From the NCBI RefSeq assembly GCF_003951315.1, contig NZ_QLJH01000015.1, positions 43,653 to 107,652 on the forward strand: 64,000 nt of DNA, in the 5' to 3' direction. The notes under the pieces were generated by a model that saw only the letters and a program-made list of their open reading frames with translations, did no database searches and was not told the DNA's origin. Position 1 is the first letter of the stretch. Each line of letters begins with the position of its first letter. Shown here one piece after another: positions 18,170-29,175 of the stretch. The translations under genes were made by a program, and so were the position numbers. Source of the stretch: Sphingomonas sp. S-NIH.Pt15_0812. GTDB lineage: Bacteria; Pseudomonadota; Alphaproteobacteria; Sphingomonadales; Sphingomonadaceae.

Positions 18170-18230
18170 TCGCCTGGCCTTCGTGACGGGTTGCCAACGA
18201 CCCCGACCGGGGATTAGAGGCACCCGTAAA

Positions 18231-18252
18231 TGTGAGTGATCGATCACTCACA
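18231..18252. promoter_or_regulatory. Perfect 22-bp palindrome, probable TetR operator
   Basis: The sequence TGTGAGTGATC followed by its exact reverse complement GATCACTCACA lies in the divergent spacer between the tetR-type gene and the efflux operon, 26 bases before the adaptor start. Length and symmetry are typical of TetR-family operators, which would let one site repress both directions. Binding is inferred from position and symmetry. Confidence 0.75.
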
Positions 18253-18278
18253 CATAACCGGGGATCGCGGTCGACGCC

Positions 18279-19442
18279 ATGAAAAATATCGCTCCTGTAT
18301 TGGGTTTTACCCTGTTTCTCGCGGCCTGCGGGCAAGCGCAGCAGCAGCCACAGGCGGGGCCTCCGCAAGTGGCCTACGTCACCGTGGCCGAGAAGCCGGT
18401 GACGCTCAGCAGCGAACTGCCGGGCCGTACCAGCGCCTATGAAACATCGGACGTCCGCCCGCAGGTCAATGGCTTGGTGCTCGCGCGCCTGTTCCAGGAG
18501 GGCGACATGGTCCGCCAGGGCCAACCGCTCTATCGTATCGATTCGTCCCCCTATGAGGCGCAGGTCGCCAGCGCGCGCGCCGCGTTGACCCGCGCGCGCG
18601 CCGCGATCGCGTCGTCCAATGCGCTGGCCCGTCGCTATGGCGAGCTGGTCAAGATCAACGCCATCTCGCGCCAGGATTTCGAGAACGCGACGACCTCGGC
18701 GCAGCAGGCGCAGGCAGATGTCGCCGCCCAGGCCGCCGCCCTCCGCACCGCGCAGATCGATCTCGGCCGCACTACAGTGAAGGCGCCGATCACCGGCCGG
18801 ATCGGCCGCTCGACCTTCACCACCGGCGCGCTCGTCACCGCCGCCCAGACCGAACCGCTCTCCGTCATCCAGCGGCTCGACCCCATCTATGTCGACATCC
18901 AGCAGTCGAGCGCCGACCTGCTCAAGCTGCGCCAGCAGGTCCTGGCCGGGCAGGTCTCCCGCGACAGGACCGATGCGCGGGTGCGCCTGAAGCTGGAGGA
19001 CGGCACCAGCTATGGTCCCGAGGGCACGCTGAAGTTCACCGATGTGACGGTCGACCCCGCGACCGGCAGCCAGACGATCCGCGCCGTTTTCCCGAACCCG
19101 CGCGGCCTGTTGCTGCCGGGCATGTTCGTCCGCGCCGAGCTGGTCGAGGGCACGCGGTCGAACGCGATCCTGGTGCCGCAGCGTGCCGTGACGCGGGACG
19201 AGAAGGGCCAGCCGCTGGTCATGGTGGTCGGCAATGACGGCAAGCTCCAGCCACGGATCCTGACGGCGCCGCGCACGGTCGGCCAGGATTGGCTGGTCAC
19301 CGCCGGGCTGAAGCCGGGCGACAAGGTGGTGGTCGAGGGCGCACAGAACCTCCAGCCCGGCACGCCGGTGAAGGCGGTGCCCTTCTCCGAAAAGGCCCGG
19401 CCCGCCCAAGGCCAGCCCCCCGCTCAGGCACAGGCGAAGTAA
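18279..19442 (+). CDS. RND efflux periplasmic adaptor lipoprotein (AcrA/MexA family)
   Basis: A 387-residue membrane-fusion protein linking the inner-membrane pump to the outer-membrane channel. It starts with a lipoprotein signal (lipobox LAAC at residues 12-15; lipidated Cys15). The order lipoyl half, alpha hairpin ([20 protein letters not shown] and later repeats), lipoyl half, beta barrel and membrane-proximal domain is that of AcrA/MexA. It ends with a Pro/Ala/Gln-rich tail. The pump gene begins five bases after its stop, so the two are co-transcribed from the promoter at the palindromic operator. Confidence 0.93.
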   Translation: MKNIAPVLGFTLFLAACGQAQQQPQAGPPQVAYVTVAEKPVTLSSELPGRTSAYETSDVRPQVNGLVLARLFQEGDMVRQGQPLYRIDSSPYEAQVASARAALTRARAAIASSNALARRYGELVKINAISRQDFENATTSAQQAQADVAAQAAALRTAQIDLGRTTVKAPITGRIGRSTFTTGALVTAAQTEPLSVIQRLDPIYVDIQQSSADLLKLRQQVLAGQVSRDRTDARVRLKLEDGTSYGPEGTLKFTDVTVDPATGSQTIRAVFPNPRGLLLPGMFVRAELVEGTRSNAILVPQRAVTRDEKGQPLVMVVGNDGKLQPRILTAPRTVGQDWLVTAGLKPGDKVVVEGAQNLQPGTPVKAVPFSEKARPAQGQPPAQAQAK

Positions 19443-19447
19443 GCCCC

Positions 19448-22400
19448 ATGTCCCGCTATTTCATCGACCGGCCCATCTTCGCATGGGTCATCGCGCTCAT
19501 CCTGATGCTGGCCGGCGTGCTGGCGATCCGCAGCCTGCCGATCGCCCAGTTCCCGACCATCGCCCCGCCCGCCGTTTCCGTCACCGCCACCTATCCGGGC
19601 GCGGACGCGGAAACGCTGGAGCGGACCACCACGCAGATCATCGAGCAGCAGCTCAAGGGCATCGACCATCTGCGCTATTTCGCCTCCTCGTCGTCGTCGG
19701 CGGGCACGGTGACGATCACCCTCACGTTCGAACAGGGCACCGATCCCGACATCGCGCAGGTGCAGGTGCAGAACAAGCTGCAGGCGGCGACCTCGCTGCT
19801 GCCGCAGGAGGTGCAGCGTCAGGGGCTTCAGGTCGCCAAGTCGTCGGCCAACTTCCTGCTCATCATCGGCCTCTATTCGACCGATGGCAGCCATTCGGGC
19901 AGCGACCTGTCCGACTATGTCGTGTCGCGGCTCCAGGACCCGATCAGCCGCGTCAACGGCGTCGGCGAACTTCAGGTGTTCGGCGCGCAATATGCGATGC
20001 GCATCTGGGTCGACCCGATCAAGCTCAACAGCTATCAGCTGACGGTCGCCGACGTGACGGCGGCGGTGCAGGCGCAGAACGCCCAGGTTTCGGCCGGCCA
20101 GCTGGGTGCGCAGCCCGCGCCCAAGGAGCAGATGCTCAACGCCACCGTGTCGGTCCAGTCGCGGCTGCAGACGCCCGAGCAGTTCGGCAACATCCGCCTG
20201 AAAAGCAGTGCGGGCGGCGCGATCGTGCGCCTGCGTGACGTGGCGCGCGTCGAGCTGGGCGCGGAGAATTACGGCTTCGATCTGCAATATAACGGCCGCC
20301 CCGCCTCGGGCTTCGGCGTCAAGCTGGCCCCTGGGGCCAACGCCCTGACCACGGTCGAGCTGGTCAAGCAGCGCGTCGCGGACATCTCCAAGACCTTCCC
20401 GGCCGACGTCAAGGTCGTCTATCCCTATGACACCACGCCCTTCGTCCGCCTGTCGGTCGAGCAGGTGGTGCACACGCTGATCGAGGCGGTCGTCCTCGTC
20501 TTCCTCGTCATGTTCCTGTTCCTCCAGAACTGGCGCGCGACGGTGATCCCGACGATCGCGGTGCCGGTGGTGCTGCTCGGCACCTTCGCGGTGATGGCGA
20601 TCGCCGGTTACTCGATCAACACGCTGACGCTGTTCGGCATGGTGCTGGCCATCGGCCTGCTGGTCGACGACGCCATCGTCGTGGTCGAGAATGTCGAGCG
20701 CCTGATCCAGACCGAAGGGCTGAGCCCCAAGGAGGCGGCGCGCAAGTCGATGGACGAGATCACCAGCGCGCTGGTCGGCATCGGCCTGGTGCTGTCGGCG
20801 GTGTTCCTGCCCATGGCCTTCTTCGGCGGGTCGACAGGCGTCATCTATCGCCAGTTCTCGATCACCATCGTCTCGGCCATGGTGCTGTCGATCGCGGTCG
20901 CGCTGATCCTGACCCCGGCACTCTGCGCCACCATCCTCAAACCGCACGACCCGACCAAGCATGAGGGGCATGGCCCCCTCGCCCGCTTCTTCCGTTGGTT
21001 CAACGCGACCTTCGATCGCGGCACGCACAAGTACGAGGGCGGCGTGACCCGCACCGCGCGCAACTGGAAGCGTTCGGCGCTACTCTATCTGCTGATCGCG
21101 CTGGTGATGGGCGTGATGTTCTGGCGACTGCCCTCGGGCTTCCTGCCCGACGAGGACCAGGGCACGGTCATCGCGCTGGTCCAGGGGCCCTCGGGCGCGA
21201 CCACCGTGCGCACCGACAAGGCGCTGGCGCTGGTCCGCGACCATTTCCTCACCGCTGAGAAGGCGAATGTCGCGGGCGTGTTCACGATCAGCGGCTTCTC
21301 CTTCGCCGGCCAGGGCCAGAATGCCGGCCTCGCCTTCGTCAACCTGAAGCCATGGGAGGATCGCTCCGGCGCGGCGAACAAGGCGCAGGCGATTGCCGGC
21401 CGCGCCATGGGGCCCTTCTCGCAGTTCCACGACGCGATGATCTTCGCGCTGGTGCCGCCGGCGGTGCAGGAACTGGGCAACGCCACCGGCTTCGACCTCC
21501 AGCTCGTCGATACCGGCGGGATCGGACATGAAAAGCTGCTGATGGCCCGCAACATGATGCTGGGCATGTCGATGCAGGACAAGAGCGTGACGCAGGTCCG
21601 CCCGCTCAGCCTGGACGATGCGCCGCAGCTCAAGGTCAATATCGACGAGGACAAGGCGCGCGCGCTGGGGCTTGACCTGGCGACGGTCAACTCGACCATC
21701 GCGACGGCCTGGGGCGGTGCCTATGTCAACGACTTCATCGATCGGGGCCGGGTGAAGCGTGTCTATATCCAGGCGGACCAGCCCTATCGCCTGGCGCCGG
21801 ACGATATCGGCGACTTCTACGTCCGCGGCGACAGCGGCGCGATGGCCCCTTATACGGCCTTCTCGACGCTGAGCTGGGCCCAGGCGCCGGTGCAGTTGAC
21901 CCGCTATAACGGCCAGCCGGCAATGGAGCTTCAGGGCGCCCCCGCCCCCGGCGTCAGCACCGGCGACGCGATGGCGGCGATGGAGGCGATCCATGCCAAG
22001 CTGCCGCCGGGCACCGCCCTGGAATGGACCGGCCTGTCCTATGAGGAGCGTCTGTCGGGCGGGCAGGCCCCGGCACTCTACGCGCTGTCGCTGCTGATCG
22101 TGTTCCTCTGCTTGGCCGCGCTCTACGAAAGCTGGTCGGTGCCGATCGCGGTCATGCTGGTCGTGCCGCTGGGCGTGGTCGGTGCGCTGCTCGCGGCGCT
22201 GCTGACCGGGTTGAACAACGACATCTATCTGCAGGTCGGCCTGATCACCACGATCGGCGTGTCCGCGAAGAACGCGATCCTGATCGTCGAGTTCGCCGAG
22301 GAGCGGGTGCGCGACGGCTGGCCCGCCTTCGATGCGGCGGTGGAGGCGGCCAAGCTGCGTCTCCGTCCGATCCTGATGACCAGCCTGGCGTTCGTGTTCG

Positions 22401-22630
22401 GCGTGCTGCCGCTGGCGGTGACGACGGGCGCGGGTGCGGGTGGACAGAATGCGATCGGCCGCGCGGTGGTCGGCGGCATGATCTCCGCGACGGTCCTCGC
22501 GATCTTCTTCGTGCCGATGTTCTTCGTCGTGGTCAGCCGGCTGTTCAAGCATGGCCAGACCGACCGTCGCCAGGATCATGCCGACCACCCCAACCTGTCC
22601 GATCGCGGCGCCCAGCCGCAGGGAGCCTGA
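19448..22630 (+). CDS. RND multidrug efflux pump (AcrB/MexB family, HAE1)
   Basis: A 1060-residue proton-driven pump with 12 membrane helices and two large periplasmic loops. The start [17 protein letters not shown] is the standard N-terminus of the family; an in-frame ATG 159 bases upstream lies within the adaptor gene and is rejected. Proton-relay residues are present: [15 protein letters not shown] in helix 4 (the paired aspartates) and [14 protein letters not shown] in helix 10 (the lysine). Length equals that of AcrB-type pumps. Substrate range cannot be read. Central gene of the three-gene efflux operon. Confidence 0.95.
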   Translation: MSRYFIDRPIFAWVIALILMLAGVLAIRSLPIAQFPTIAPPAVSVTATYPGADAETLERTTTQIIEQQLKGIDHLRYFASSSSSAGTVTITLTFEQGTDPDIAQVQVQNKLQAATSLLPQEVQRQGLQVAKSSANFLLIIGLYSTDGSHSGSDLSDYVVSRLQDPISRVNGVGELQVFGAQYAMRIWVDPIKLNSYQLTVADVTAAVQAQNAQVSAGQLGAQPAPKEQMLNATVSVQSRLQTPEQFGNIRLKSSAGGAIVRLRDVARVELGAENYGFDLQYNGRPASGFGVKLAPGANALTTVELVKQRVADISKTFPADVKVVYPYDTTPFVRLSVEQVVHTLIEAVVLVFLVMFLFLQNWRATVIPTIAVPVVLLGTFAVMAIAGYSINTLTLFGMVLAIGLLVDDAIVVVENVERLIQTEGLSPKEAARKSMDEITSALVGIGLVLSAVFLPMAFFGGSTGVIYRQFSITIVSAMVLSIAVALILTPALCATILKPHDPTKHEGHGPLARFFRWFNATFDRGTHKYEGGVTRTARNWKRSALLYLLIALVMGVMFWRLPSGFLPDEDQGTVIALVQGPSGATTVRTDKALALVRDHFLTAEKANVAGVFTISGFSFAGQGQNAGLAFVNLKPWEDRSGAANKAQAIAGRAMGPFSQFHDAMIFALVPPAVQELGNATGFDLQLVDTGGIGHEKLLMARNMMLGMSMQDKSVTQVRPLSLDDAPQLKVNIDEDKARALGLDLATVNSTIATAWGGAYVNDFIDRGRVKRVYIQADQPYRLAPDDIGDFYVRGDSGAMAPYTAFSTLSWAQAPVQLTRYNGQPAMELQGAPAPGVSTGDAMAAMEAIHAKLPPGTALEWTGLSYEERLSGGQAPALYALSLLIVFLCLAALYESWSVPIAVMLVVPLGVVGALLAALLTGLNNDIYLQVGLITTIGVSAKNAILIVEFAEERVRDGWPAFDAAVEAAKLRLRPILMTSLAFVFGVLPLAVTTGAGAGGQNAIGRAVVGGMISATVLAIFFVPMFFVVVSRLFKHGQTDRRQDHADHPNLSDRGAQPQGA

Positions 22631-22633
22631 CCT

Positions 22634-24124
22634 GTGAAGATGAAGATGCTGGCCGCCCTGCTGGCGGCGACGACGACGCTGGCGGGCTGCAATCTCGCCC
22701 CCACCTATGTCCGCCCGGGCGGCGCGGTGCCTGCCACCCTGCCGCAGGGTGGTCCCTATCCCGCCGCGTCCACCGACGCGCCGGATGTCAGCACGATCGG
22801 CTGGCGCGACTTCTTCACCGACCCGCGCCTGCGTTCCGTGATCGAGCTGGGCCTGGCCAACAGCCGCGATCTGCGTGTGGCGGCCGCGAACGTGCTTCAG
22901 GCGCGGGCACAATACCGCGTGCAGCGTTCGGACCTGGTGCCGACGACCAGTGTCAGTGGTTCCGGCACCTACACCAACAACATCTTCGGCGCGGCCGGAG
23001 CGGCCGGCGGTGGTAGCGCCGGTGGGGCCGGCACGGGTACTGGCAATACCGGCGGCGGCACGGGCGGCGGCGTCACCACCGGTGGCGGCACGACCAATAT
23101 CGAGGCCTATTCGGTCAATGCCGGCTTCTCGCAGTTCGAGCTCGACCTGTTCGGCCGCATCCGTAACCTGACCCGCGCCGCGCAGGAGCAGGTGCTGGCA
23201 TCGGAGGAGGCGCAGCGTTCGACCCGCATCAGCCTGATCGCGGAAATCGCCAGCGCCTGGCTGACCATGGCGTCCGACCAGGAGCAGCTACGCCTGTCGC
23301 AAAGCACGCTGGCCACGTTCAAGCAGACGCTGGACCTGACGACCGCGCAGTTCCGCATCGGCGTCGGTTCCGAGCTGGAGGTCCGGCAGGCGGAAACCAA
23401 CTATCAGTCCGCCCGCAACGACATCGCCGCGCTCCGGACCCGGATCGCGCAGGACCAGAATGCGCTCAACCTGCTGGTCGGCACCACGGTCGCCGCCGGC
23501 CTGCTGCCGGGTGATTTGGGCACGGCGAACTATACGCTCGACTCGCTACCGTCGAACCTCTCTTCGGCGGCGCTGCTCCGCCGGCCCGACGTGCTCCAAG
23601 CCGAGCATCAATTGATCGCGCAGAACGCCAATATCGGCGCGGCGCGGGCGGCCTTCTTTCCCAGCATCTCGCTGACCGCGACGCTGGGGACGATCAGCAC
23701 GGCGCTGTCCGGCCTGTTCGCCGGGGGCAGCTTCACCTATACCGGCACGCCCGCCGTCTCGCTGCCCCTGTTCGATGCGGGGCGGCGCAAGGGCAATCTC
23801 GACTATGCCCGGGCCTCCGAACAGGCGGCGGCCGCCACCTATGAGCAGACGATCCAGACCGCGTTCCGCGAGGTGGCCGACGCGCTGGCGCAACGCGGCA
23901 CGATCGGCGAGCAGGTCGCCGCGCAAACCGCACGGGCTGCGGCCGCGCGTGGCGCAGCGCGCCTGTCGGACGCGCGGTTCCGGGCCGGAGTGGACTCGTT
24001 CCTGACGACGCTCGACGCGCAGCGGACGGCTTATGCCGCCGAACAGAGCCTGGTGACGACGCGCCTGACCCGCGCCAGCAACCTGGTCACGCTCTATCGC
24101 ACGCTGGGTGGTGGCCTGAACTGA
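22634..24124 (+). CDS. RND efflux outer-membrane channel lipoprotein (NodT/OprM family)
   Basis: A 496-residue outer-membrane factor that completes the tripartite pump. Lipobox LAGC at residues 17-20, followed by NLAPTYVRP, the usual mature N-terminus of OprM/NodT proteins. Two OEP repeats of long helices and short barrel strands follow. GTG start three bases after the pump stop; ATG codons three and five residues in are alternatives. Unusual: a glycine/threonine-rich low-complexity insertion at about residues 119-155 (around 22990-23100), where the first barrel hairpin of homologues would be. Ends at a hairpin shared with the convergent kinase gene. Confidence 0.93.
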   Translation: MKMKMLAALLAATTTLAGCNLAPTYVRPGGAVPATLPQGGPYPAASTDAPDVSTIGWRDFFTDPRLRSVIELGLANSRDLRVAAANVLQARAQYRVQRSDLVPTTSVSGSGTYTNNIFGAAGAAGGGSAGGAGTGTGNTGGGTGGGVTTGGGTTNIEAYSVNAGFSQFELDLFGRIRNLTRAAQEQVLASEEAQRSTRISLIAEIASAWLTMASDQEQLRLSQSTLATFKQTLDLTTAQFRIGVGSELEVRQAETNYQSARNDIAALRTRIAQDQNALNLLVGTTVAAGLLPGDLGTANYTLDSLPSNLSSAALLRRPDVLQAEHQLIAQNANIGAARAAFFPSISLTATLGTISTALSGLFAGGSFTYTGTPAVSLPLFDAGRRKGNLDYARASEQAAAATYEQTIQTAFREVADALAQRGTIGEQVAAQTARAAAARGAARLSDARFRAGVDSFLTTLDAQRTAYAAEQSLVTTRLTRASNLVTLYRTLGGGLN

Positions 24125-24131
24125 ACCGGAC

Positions 24132-24158
24132 CGGCGGGGCGAGCGGATCGCCCCGCCG
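24132..24158. terminator. Hairpin between convergent efflux operon and kinase gene
   Basis: An 11-bp perfect stem (CGGCGGGGCGA at 24132-24142 with TCGCCCCGCCG at 24148-24158) and a five-base loop in the 36-bp spacer between two convergent genes. There is no clear T-run on either side, so it may be a weak intrinsic terminator or a processing/stabilising hairpin. Confidence 0.5.
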
Positions 24159-24160
24159 CA

Positions 24161-27100
24161 TCAGGCCTCGCCTTCGAGTTGCCGGGTCTTCGCGGGCCCC
24201 ATGGCAATCAGCTCCAGCAATCGGCCGGCCCCATAGGGCTTGGCCAGCACCGCCGCATTGTCGATCGTCCCGACCGCCGACGGATCGCCGGTCGCGAATA
24301 TGATCCGCGCCAGGGGATGGAGCGCGCGGGTCCGCTCGGCGAGGATCGGTCCCGACGCCCCCGGCAGGTTGACGTCGGTCACCAGAATATCGACCGGCAC
24401 GGTCTGGATCGCTGCCATCGCTTCCTCGGCGCTGCCCGCCTCGACCACGACATAACCGGCATCCTCCAGGATTTCCGCCGTATTCGCGCGGATCAGCGCG
24501 TCGTCCTCGACCAGCAGCAGCGTCGCACGGGCCGTGACCGGGGCCGGCGGCATGGCGATCTCCAGCTCGGGTTCCGGCACGACCGTCGGGGCCGGGACCG
24601 GCACCGGCCGGACGCCGGCCATCCGCCGCTGGCCCTGATTGGCCAGGACGTGGCGGACCTTCCGTGCCAGCGCCTCACGCGTATAGGGCTTGGACAACAG
24701 CTCGACGCCCGCGTCCAGCTTGCCGCCATGAACGATCGAATTCTCGGTATAGCCGGAGGTGAACAGCACCGCGATCTCCGGCAGCCGCTCACGGGCTTTG
24801 CGCGCCAGCTCCGGGCTCTTGAGGGTGCCCGGCATCACCACGTCGGTGAAGAGCAGGTCGATCGGCATCCCGCTCTCGACGATGGCCAAGGCACTCGCCG
24901 CGTCCACCGCCTTCAACACCCGATAGCCCAGGTCGGACAGGAGCTCGACCACCGTCGCCCGCACCTCGGCGTCGTCCTCGACCACCAGCACCGTCTCGGT
25001 GCCGCCGGTGACCGGGCCCGTATCGGTCGCGACCTCGACATCCTCGCTCTCATAGGCGCGCGGCAGATAGAGCTTGATCGTCGTCCCCTCGCCCACCTCC
25101 GAATAGATCTTCACATGGCCGCCGGATTGCTTGACGAAGCCATAGACCATCGACAGGCCCAGGCCCGATCCCTTGCCCTCCGCCTTGGTGGAGAAGAAGG
25201 GTTCGAACACCTTTTCGATGATCTCGGGCGACATGCCGCTGCCGGTGTCGCTGACCGCCAGCATCACATATTGGCCCGCCGTCACCTCGTCATGCGTGCG
25301 GGCGTAATCGTCGTCGAGATGCGCATTGGCCAGCTCGATCGTCAGCTTGCCCTGTCCGTCCATCGCGTCTCGGGCGTTGATCGCCAGGTTGAGCAGCGCA
25401 TTCTCGATCTGCGCCGGATCGATGAAGCTGTTCCACAGGCCGCCGGCGACGATCGTCTCGACCTCGATCCCCTCGCCGATCGCGCGGCGCAGCATGTCGT
25501 CCATGCCCCGGACGAAGCGGCTGGGATTGACGACCTTGGGCTCCAGCGCCTGGCGCCGACCGAAGGCCAGCAGCTGCGACGCCAGCCGAGCCCCGCGCGA
25601 GACGCCGCCCATCGCATTGGCGACGCGCTGCTCCGCGCGGTGGTTGCCCGCCACATCCTTGGCGAGCAGCTGGAGATTGCCGGACACGACCTGGAGCAGA
25701 TTGTTGAAGTCGTGCGCCACGCCGCCGGTCAGCTTGCCGACCGTTTCCATCTTCTGCGATTGGGCGAGCTTCGCCTCGGCCGCTCGACGGCTCTCGATCT
25801 CGGCGATGACGCGCGCTTCCAGCGTCTCGTTCAACTGGCGGAGCTGGTCCTCGGCGCGCTCGCGGTGGCGCACCTGACGGGCAAGCGCCTCGGCATGGTC
25901 GCGCAGCGCCGCCTCGGCCGCCCGCTGGTGCGAGATATCGGTGTGGACGCCGACCCATTCATTGATCTCGCCGCGATCGTCGAAGGTCGGCAGCGCCCGG
26001 ACGGCGAAGGTCCGCCAGGTACCGCAATGCCGCCGGACGCGATGCTCGTGGACGAACATCGTCTTGCCGGCGACGGCCGCGTTCCAGGCCTCCACCGTCG
26101 CCGCCGCATCGTCCGGGTGGACGGCCTTGGACCAGCCGAAGCCGGCATAATCGTCCAGCGATTGCCCGGTCAGCGCGGACCAGCCCGGTTGCTCGCCGAT
26201 CATCCGGCCATCGGCGCTGTTGGTCCAGAGCACCCCGTGCACCGCATCCATCGCCGCCCGGAAGCGGCCGTTGCTGGCCACCAGTTCCTCCTCGTGCCGC
26301 ATCCGCTCCTCGATGTCCAAGACCAGCACGTGGAAGCCGGAGACGCGGCCATCCGCCTCGGTCCGGGGCAGGTAGCGGACATTGGCGCGGCGGGGATCCC
26401 CGTTGCTGTCGCGCAGGATCGAGTCCGTCTCGATCGTCTCGCCGGCCAGCGCCCGGCGCATCAGCGCCTCGCGCTCGGCGAAATTGGCCTCGCCGATCAC
26501 GTCGCGCGCATGGCGCCCTACCACCTGCTGCGGCGTCAGACCGAACCAGTTGACGTAATAGCGATTGGCGAACCGGAAGATCAGATCGCGATCGACGAAG
26601 GAGATCAGCACCGGCAGCGCGTCGGTGACGGTGCGCAGTTCCGCCTCGCTCACCGCGCTGCGCCGTTCGGCGGCAACGCGGGCGCTGTTGTCGACACAGG
26701 TGCACATGACCCCGCCGACATCCCCGTCGCCATCATAGACCGGCGTGTAGAACAGGTCGAGGATGATGGTCTCGGCCTGCCCGTCCCGGTAGAGCGTCAG
26801 CGGCTGATCGCGAAAGGAGAGAAGCTCGCCCCGCATCGCCGAGGCCAGCATCTCGCGGTTCCAGTCCCAGATTTCCGGCCATACCTCCGCCGTACGGCCG
26901 CCAAGCGCCTCGGGATGGTTGCCGCCGGCAATGGCGCTATAGGCATCGTTGTAGAGCAGGACATGGTCCGGCCCCCACATCAGGACCTTGGCTACGGGGG
27001 AGTTGACAATGTTCCCGACCGTGGCGCGCAAGGTCGGCGACCAGCGTTCGATCGGACCGAGGGGCGTTGCCGACCAGTCCCGCTGCCGGATCAATGCGCC

Positions 27101-27298
27101 GCAATGGCCGCCCCCCTTCAGCCAGTCTCCGGCGCGTGCGTCGGTCGGCGGGGAGGATGCCGGGGTGTCGCGCAGCGAACGCAGAGCGGCACGCACCACC
27201 TCGCTCGCATTGCAATAATTGCCCGAGGCGATGCAGTCACCGATGAAGGTTTCGAGCTCGGGGCTGAGCGAAACGTTGCGAGTCTGGCGGCCAGTCAT
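24161..27298 (-). CDS. Hybrid sensor histidine kinase with N-terminal ParD-like ribbon-helix-helix segment, three PAS-type domains and two receivers
   Basis: A 1045-residue soluble kinase. Residues 1-45 ([27 protein letters not shown]) match the ribbon-helix-helix DNA-binding part of ParD-type antitoxins. PAS-like sensor regions follow at about 70-205, 220-335 and 345-460, then a coiled coil (462-515), the H-box [14 protein letters not shown] with phospho-acceptor His529, an ATPase domain (N-box NARDAM, G-box SDTGSGM and [10 protein letters not shown]), receiver 1 (about 767-885, Asp819) and receiver 2 (about 926-1035, Asp975). No membrane helix is visible. The ATG at 27298 is chosen because it begins at the RHH segment; an in-frame TTG 36 bases upstream exists. 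The RHH segment in a kinase is odd: it may bind DNA or dimerise the kinase. No parE-like toxin gene is adjacent. Confidence 0.93.
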   Translation of the reverse strand: MTGRQTRNVSLSPELETFIGDCIASGNYCNASEVVRAALRSLRDTPASSPPTDARAGDWLKGGGHCGALIRQRDWSATPLGPIERWSPTLRATVGNIVNSPVAKVLMWGPDHVLLYNDAYSAIAGGNHPEALGGRTAEVWPEIWDWNREMLASAMRGELLSFRDQPLTLYRDGQAETIILDLFYTPVYDGDGDVGGVMCTCVDNSARVAAERRSAVSEAELRTVTDALPVLISFVDRDLIFRFANRYYVNWFGLTPQQVVGRHARDVIGEANFAEREALMRRALAGETIETDSILRDSNGDPRRANVRYLPRTEADGRVSGFHVLVLDIEERMRHEEELVASNGRFRAAMDAVHGVLWTNSADGRMIGEQPGWSALTGQSLDDYAGFGWSKAVHPDDAAATVEAWNAAVAGKTMFVHEHRVRRHCGTWRTFAVRALPTFDDRGEINEWVGVHTDISHQRAAEAALRDHAEALARQVRHRERAEDQLRQLNETLEARVIAEIESRRAAEAKLAQSQKMETVGKLTGGVAHDFNNLLQVVSGNLQLLAKDVAGNHRAEQRVANAMGGVSRGARLASQLLAFGRRQALEPKVVNPSRFVRGMDDMLRRAIGEGIEVETIVAGGLWNSFIDPAQIENALLNLAINARDAMDGQGKLTIELANAHLDDDYARTHDEVTAGQYVMLAVSDTGSGMSPEIIEKVFEPFFSTKAEGKGSGLGLSMVYGFVKQSGGHVKIYSEVGEGTTIKLYLPRAYESEDVEVATDTGPVTGGTETVLVVEDDAEVRATVVELLSDLGYRVLKAVDAASALAIVESGMPIDLLFTDVVMPGTLKSPELARKARERLPEIAVLFTSGYTENSIVHGGKLDAGVELLSKPYTREALARKVRHVLANQGQRRMAGVRPVPVPAPTVVPEPELEIAMPPAPVTARATLLLVEDDALIRANTAEILEDAGYVVVEAGSAEEAMAAIQTVPVDILVTDVNLPGASGPILAERTRALHPLARIIFATGDPSAVGTIDNAAVLAKPYGAGRLLELIAMGPAKTRQLEGEA

Positions 27299-27361
27299 GC
27301 CAATTCGGATGCAAAGCTGGCGCCCCTGTGTCAACCTTTGCCAACGCCTTGTAATTATTAG

Positions 27362-29020
27362 CTAGCCGCTCGTCCCAAACCGGGTCAGGCGAGCATCCAC
27401 CAGGTCGAGTTCGCGACCCAGCTGTTCGGCGACGCCGGTGGTGATCTCGCGACGATGCGCCAGGTTGAAGATCGCGCGCCGCTCCGCGCGGATCGCCGCC
27501 AGGCGCATCTCACGCTCCAGCCGCTCATCGGCCTTGGCGGCGATCTTGCTGTCGTCGTCATCCGCCAGCGCATCGAGGCGCTCGCGATATTGGTCCATCA
27601 GCCGGCCGGCCACATCGACGAAGCGGTCGGCATCGTCGCGCCCATCGGCCATGCGATGCTGGACGCGTTCGAGCTCGGCGATCGCTGCCTTCGCCCCGGC
27701 CCGGCGGGCTCTTGCACGTTCTGCTTCCACGCCCTGGTCGGCCGGCAGGCGCAGGTTGCGCAGCAGCAGCGGCAGTCCGATCGCCGCGATCATCAGCGAC
27801 GACAGGATCACACCCGATGCCAGGAAGATCGCGAGATCGCGGGCCGGAAACTCGCGGCCATCGGTCATGGTGAGCGGCAGGGTGAGCGCGCCCGCCAGCG
27901 TGATCGCGCCGCGCGCGCCTGCAGTGGTCATGGCCGCGATCACCCGGCGCGGCGGGCTGGTCTTCTCCGCGTCGCCCTGCCGCCAGCGGGAGCGGTAGAC
28001 GGTGAACTGCAGCGACACCCACACCCAGCCGAAGCGCAGCGCGCACAGGCCGGCGACGATCGCCAGCACGTACAGGCCCAGCCACCAGACGCTCTGATGC
28101 CCGGTCGCCGCCACCGTATCGCGGGCGCGCGCCACCACATCGGGCAATTGCTCGCCGAGCAGCACGAAGATCACCCCGTTCAGCGTGAATTGCAGCATGT
28201 CCCACACCGCGCGCCGCCGGATCCGCGTCGCGGCCGCCACCCCGGTCGAGACATTGGTGAAGGTCATGGTGATGCCCGCCGCCGCCGCCGCCAGCACGCC
28301 CGAGGCATGGAGATGCTCCGCCCCCAGATAGGCGGCGAAGGGGATCAGCAGGCTGACCAGGATGTTCGACCCGACATCGTCGCCGAAGCGGCGCGAAAAG
28401 GCGCTCTTGGCGCTGACGATGCCCCAGGCCAGCCCGGCGCCGATCGCCACGCCCGCCACCGCCATCCAGGCGAAGGTCGTCGCCGCCGTCCAGATGGAGA
28501 AGGACCCGGTCAGCGCCGCCGCGATCGCGAAGCGCAGGCAGACCAGGCCGGACGCGTCGTTCAGCAGCGACTCCCCCTCCAGTATGTGCATCATCCTGGG
28601 CGGAATCGTTACCTTCTGCGCCACCGCCGACACCGCGATCGGGTCGGTCGGCGACACCACCGCCGCCAGGGCGAAGGCGACCGCCAGCGGCATGGCCGGG
28701 ATCAGCCAGTGGATGAACAGCCCCATGCCGAGCACGGTGAGGAAGACGAGGCCCAGCGCCAGGCCCAGGATCGCACCGCGATCCTTGAACAGCGCTTCCT
28801 TCGGGATGCGCCAGCCATCCAGGAACAGCAGCGGCGGAACGAGCAGCAGCAGGAACAGCTCGGGATCGAGTTCGACCCGGACATGCGCAACCATGCCGAT
28901 CGCCGCGCCCAGAGCGATCTGGACGATGGGCCGGGGCAAGGCGGAGGGGAGTATTCGCGAAACGATGCCACTCACCACCACGGCGACCAGCAGGAACAGG
29001 CACAGCGTCACGATCTCCAA
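27362..29020 (-). CDS. Na+/H+ antiporter, CPA1 (NhaP-type) family
   Basis: A 552-residue cation:proton antiporter. The first about 400 residues form 12-13 membrane helices with the CPA1 ion-site motif SPTDPIAV (about residue 122) and HILEGESLLNDASGLV (about 145-160). A long charged cytoplasmic tail (about 410-552, helical, Arg/Glu-rich) may regulate activity. Exchanges Na+ (or K+) for H+ across the inner membrane for pH and salt homeostasis. The spacer to the downstream kinase gene is 63 bases, and a candidate EcfG-type stress promoter lies upstream (see separate entry). An in-frame TTG six bases upstream of the ATG has a better-placed AAGGAG and could be used instead. Confidence 0.92.
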   Translation of the reverse strand: MEIVTLCLFLLVAVVVSGIVSRILPSALPRPIVQIALGAAIGMVAHVRVELDPELFLLLLVPPLLFLDGWRIPKEALFKDRGAILGLALGLVFLTVLGMGLFIHWLIPAMPLAVAFALAAVVSPTDPIAVSAVAQKVTIPPRMMHILEGESLLNDASGLVCLRFAIAAALTGSFSIWTAATTFAWMAVAGVAIGAGLAWGIVSAKSAFSRRFGDDVGSNILVSLLIPFAAYLGAEHLHASGVLAAAAAGITMTFTNVSTGVAAATRIRRRAVWDMLQFTLNGVIFVLLGEQLPDVVARARDTVAATGHQSVWWLGLYVLAIVAGLCALRFGWVWVSLQFTVYRSRWRQGDAEKTSPPRRVIAAMTTAGARGAITLAGALTLPLTMTDGREFPARDLAIFLASGVILSSLMIAAIGLPLLLRNLRLPADQGVEAERARARRAGAKAAIAELERVQHRMADGRDDADRFVDVAGRLMDQYRERLDALADDDDSKIAAKADERLEREMRLAAIRAERRAIFNLAHRREITTGVAEQLGRELDLVDARLTRFGTSG

Positions 29021-29057
29021 ACCGGTCGTCTCCTTCGTTCAATGGCTACTTTAGGCA

Positions 29058-29082
29058 TACGTCATGCCCGGACCTGAGTTCC
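29058..29082 (-). promoter_or_regulatory. Candidate EcfG (general stress sigma) promoter for the antiporter
   Basis: On the minus strand GGAAC (29082-29078) is followed after exactly 16 bases by CGTA (29061-29058). The alphaproteobacterial general-stress consensus is GGAAC, 16-17 bases, CGTT, so only the last base differs. It points at the antiporter gene, whose start is 38 bases further on. One mismatch in a short motif makes this a candidate only. Confidence 0.35.
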
Positions 29083-29105
29083 ACCCCCACGGTCCTTTAT
29101 AGGCG

Positions 29106-29149
29106 AAAGGCCGCCGCACCGGCCTGGATGGAGCGGTGCGGCGGCCTTT
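29106..29149. terminator. Strong bidirectional intrinsic terminator after the M3 peptidase gene
   Basis: A 15-bp perfect stem (AAAGGCCGCCGCACC at 29106-29120 with GGTGCGGCGGCCTTT at 29135-29149) and 14-base loop, with T-runs on both sides. It lies 27 bases past the stop of the peptidase gene on the minus strand. Confidence 0.85.
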
Positions 29150-29175
29150 TCAGAAGCGTGATGGAGGCGCAGCCG

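Noticed and set aside
24161..27298. ParD-like segment as a separate antitoxin gene of a toxin-antitoxin pair
   Set aside because: It is in one uninterrupted frame with the kinase, and no parE-like gene is on either side.
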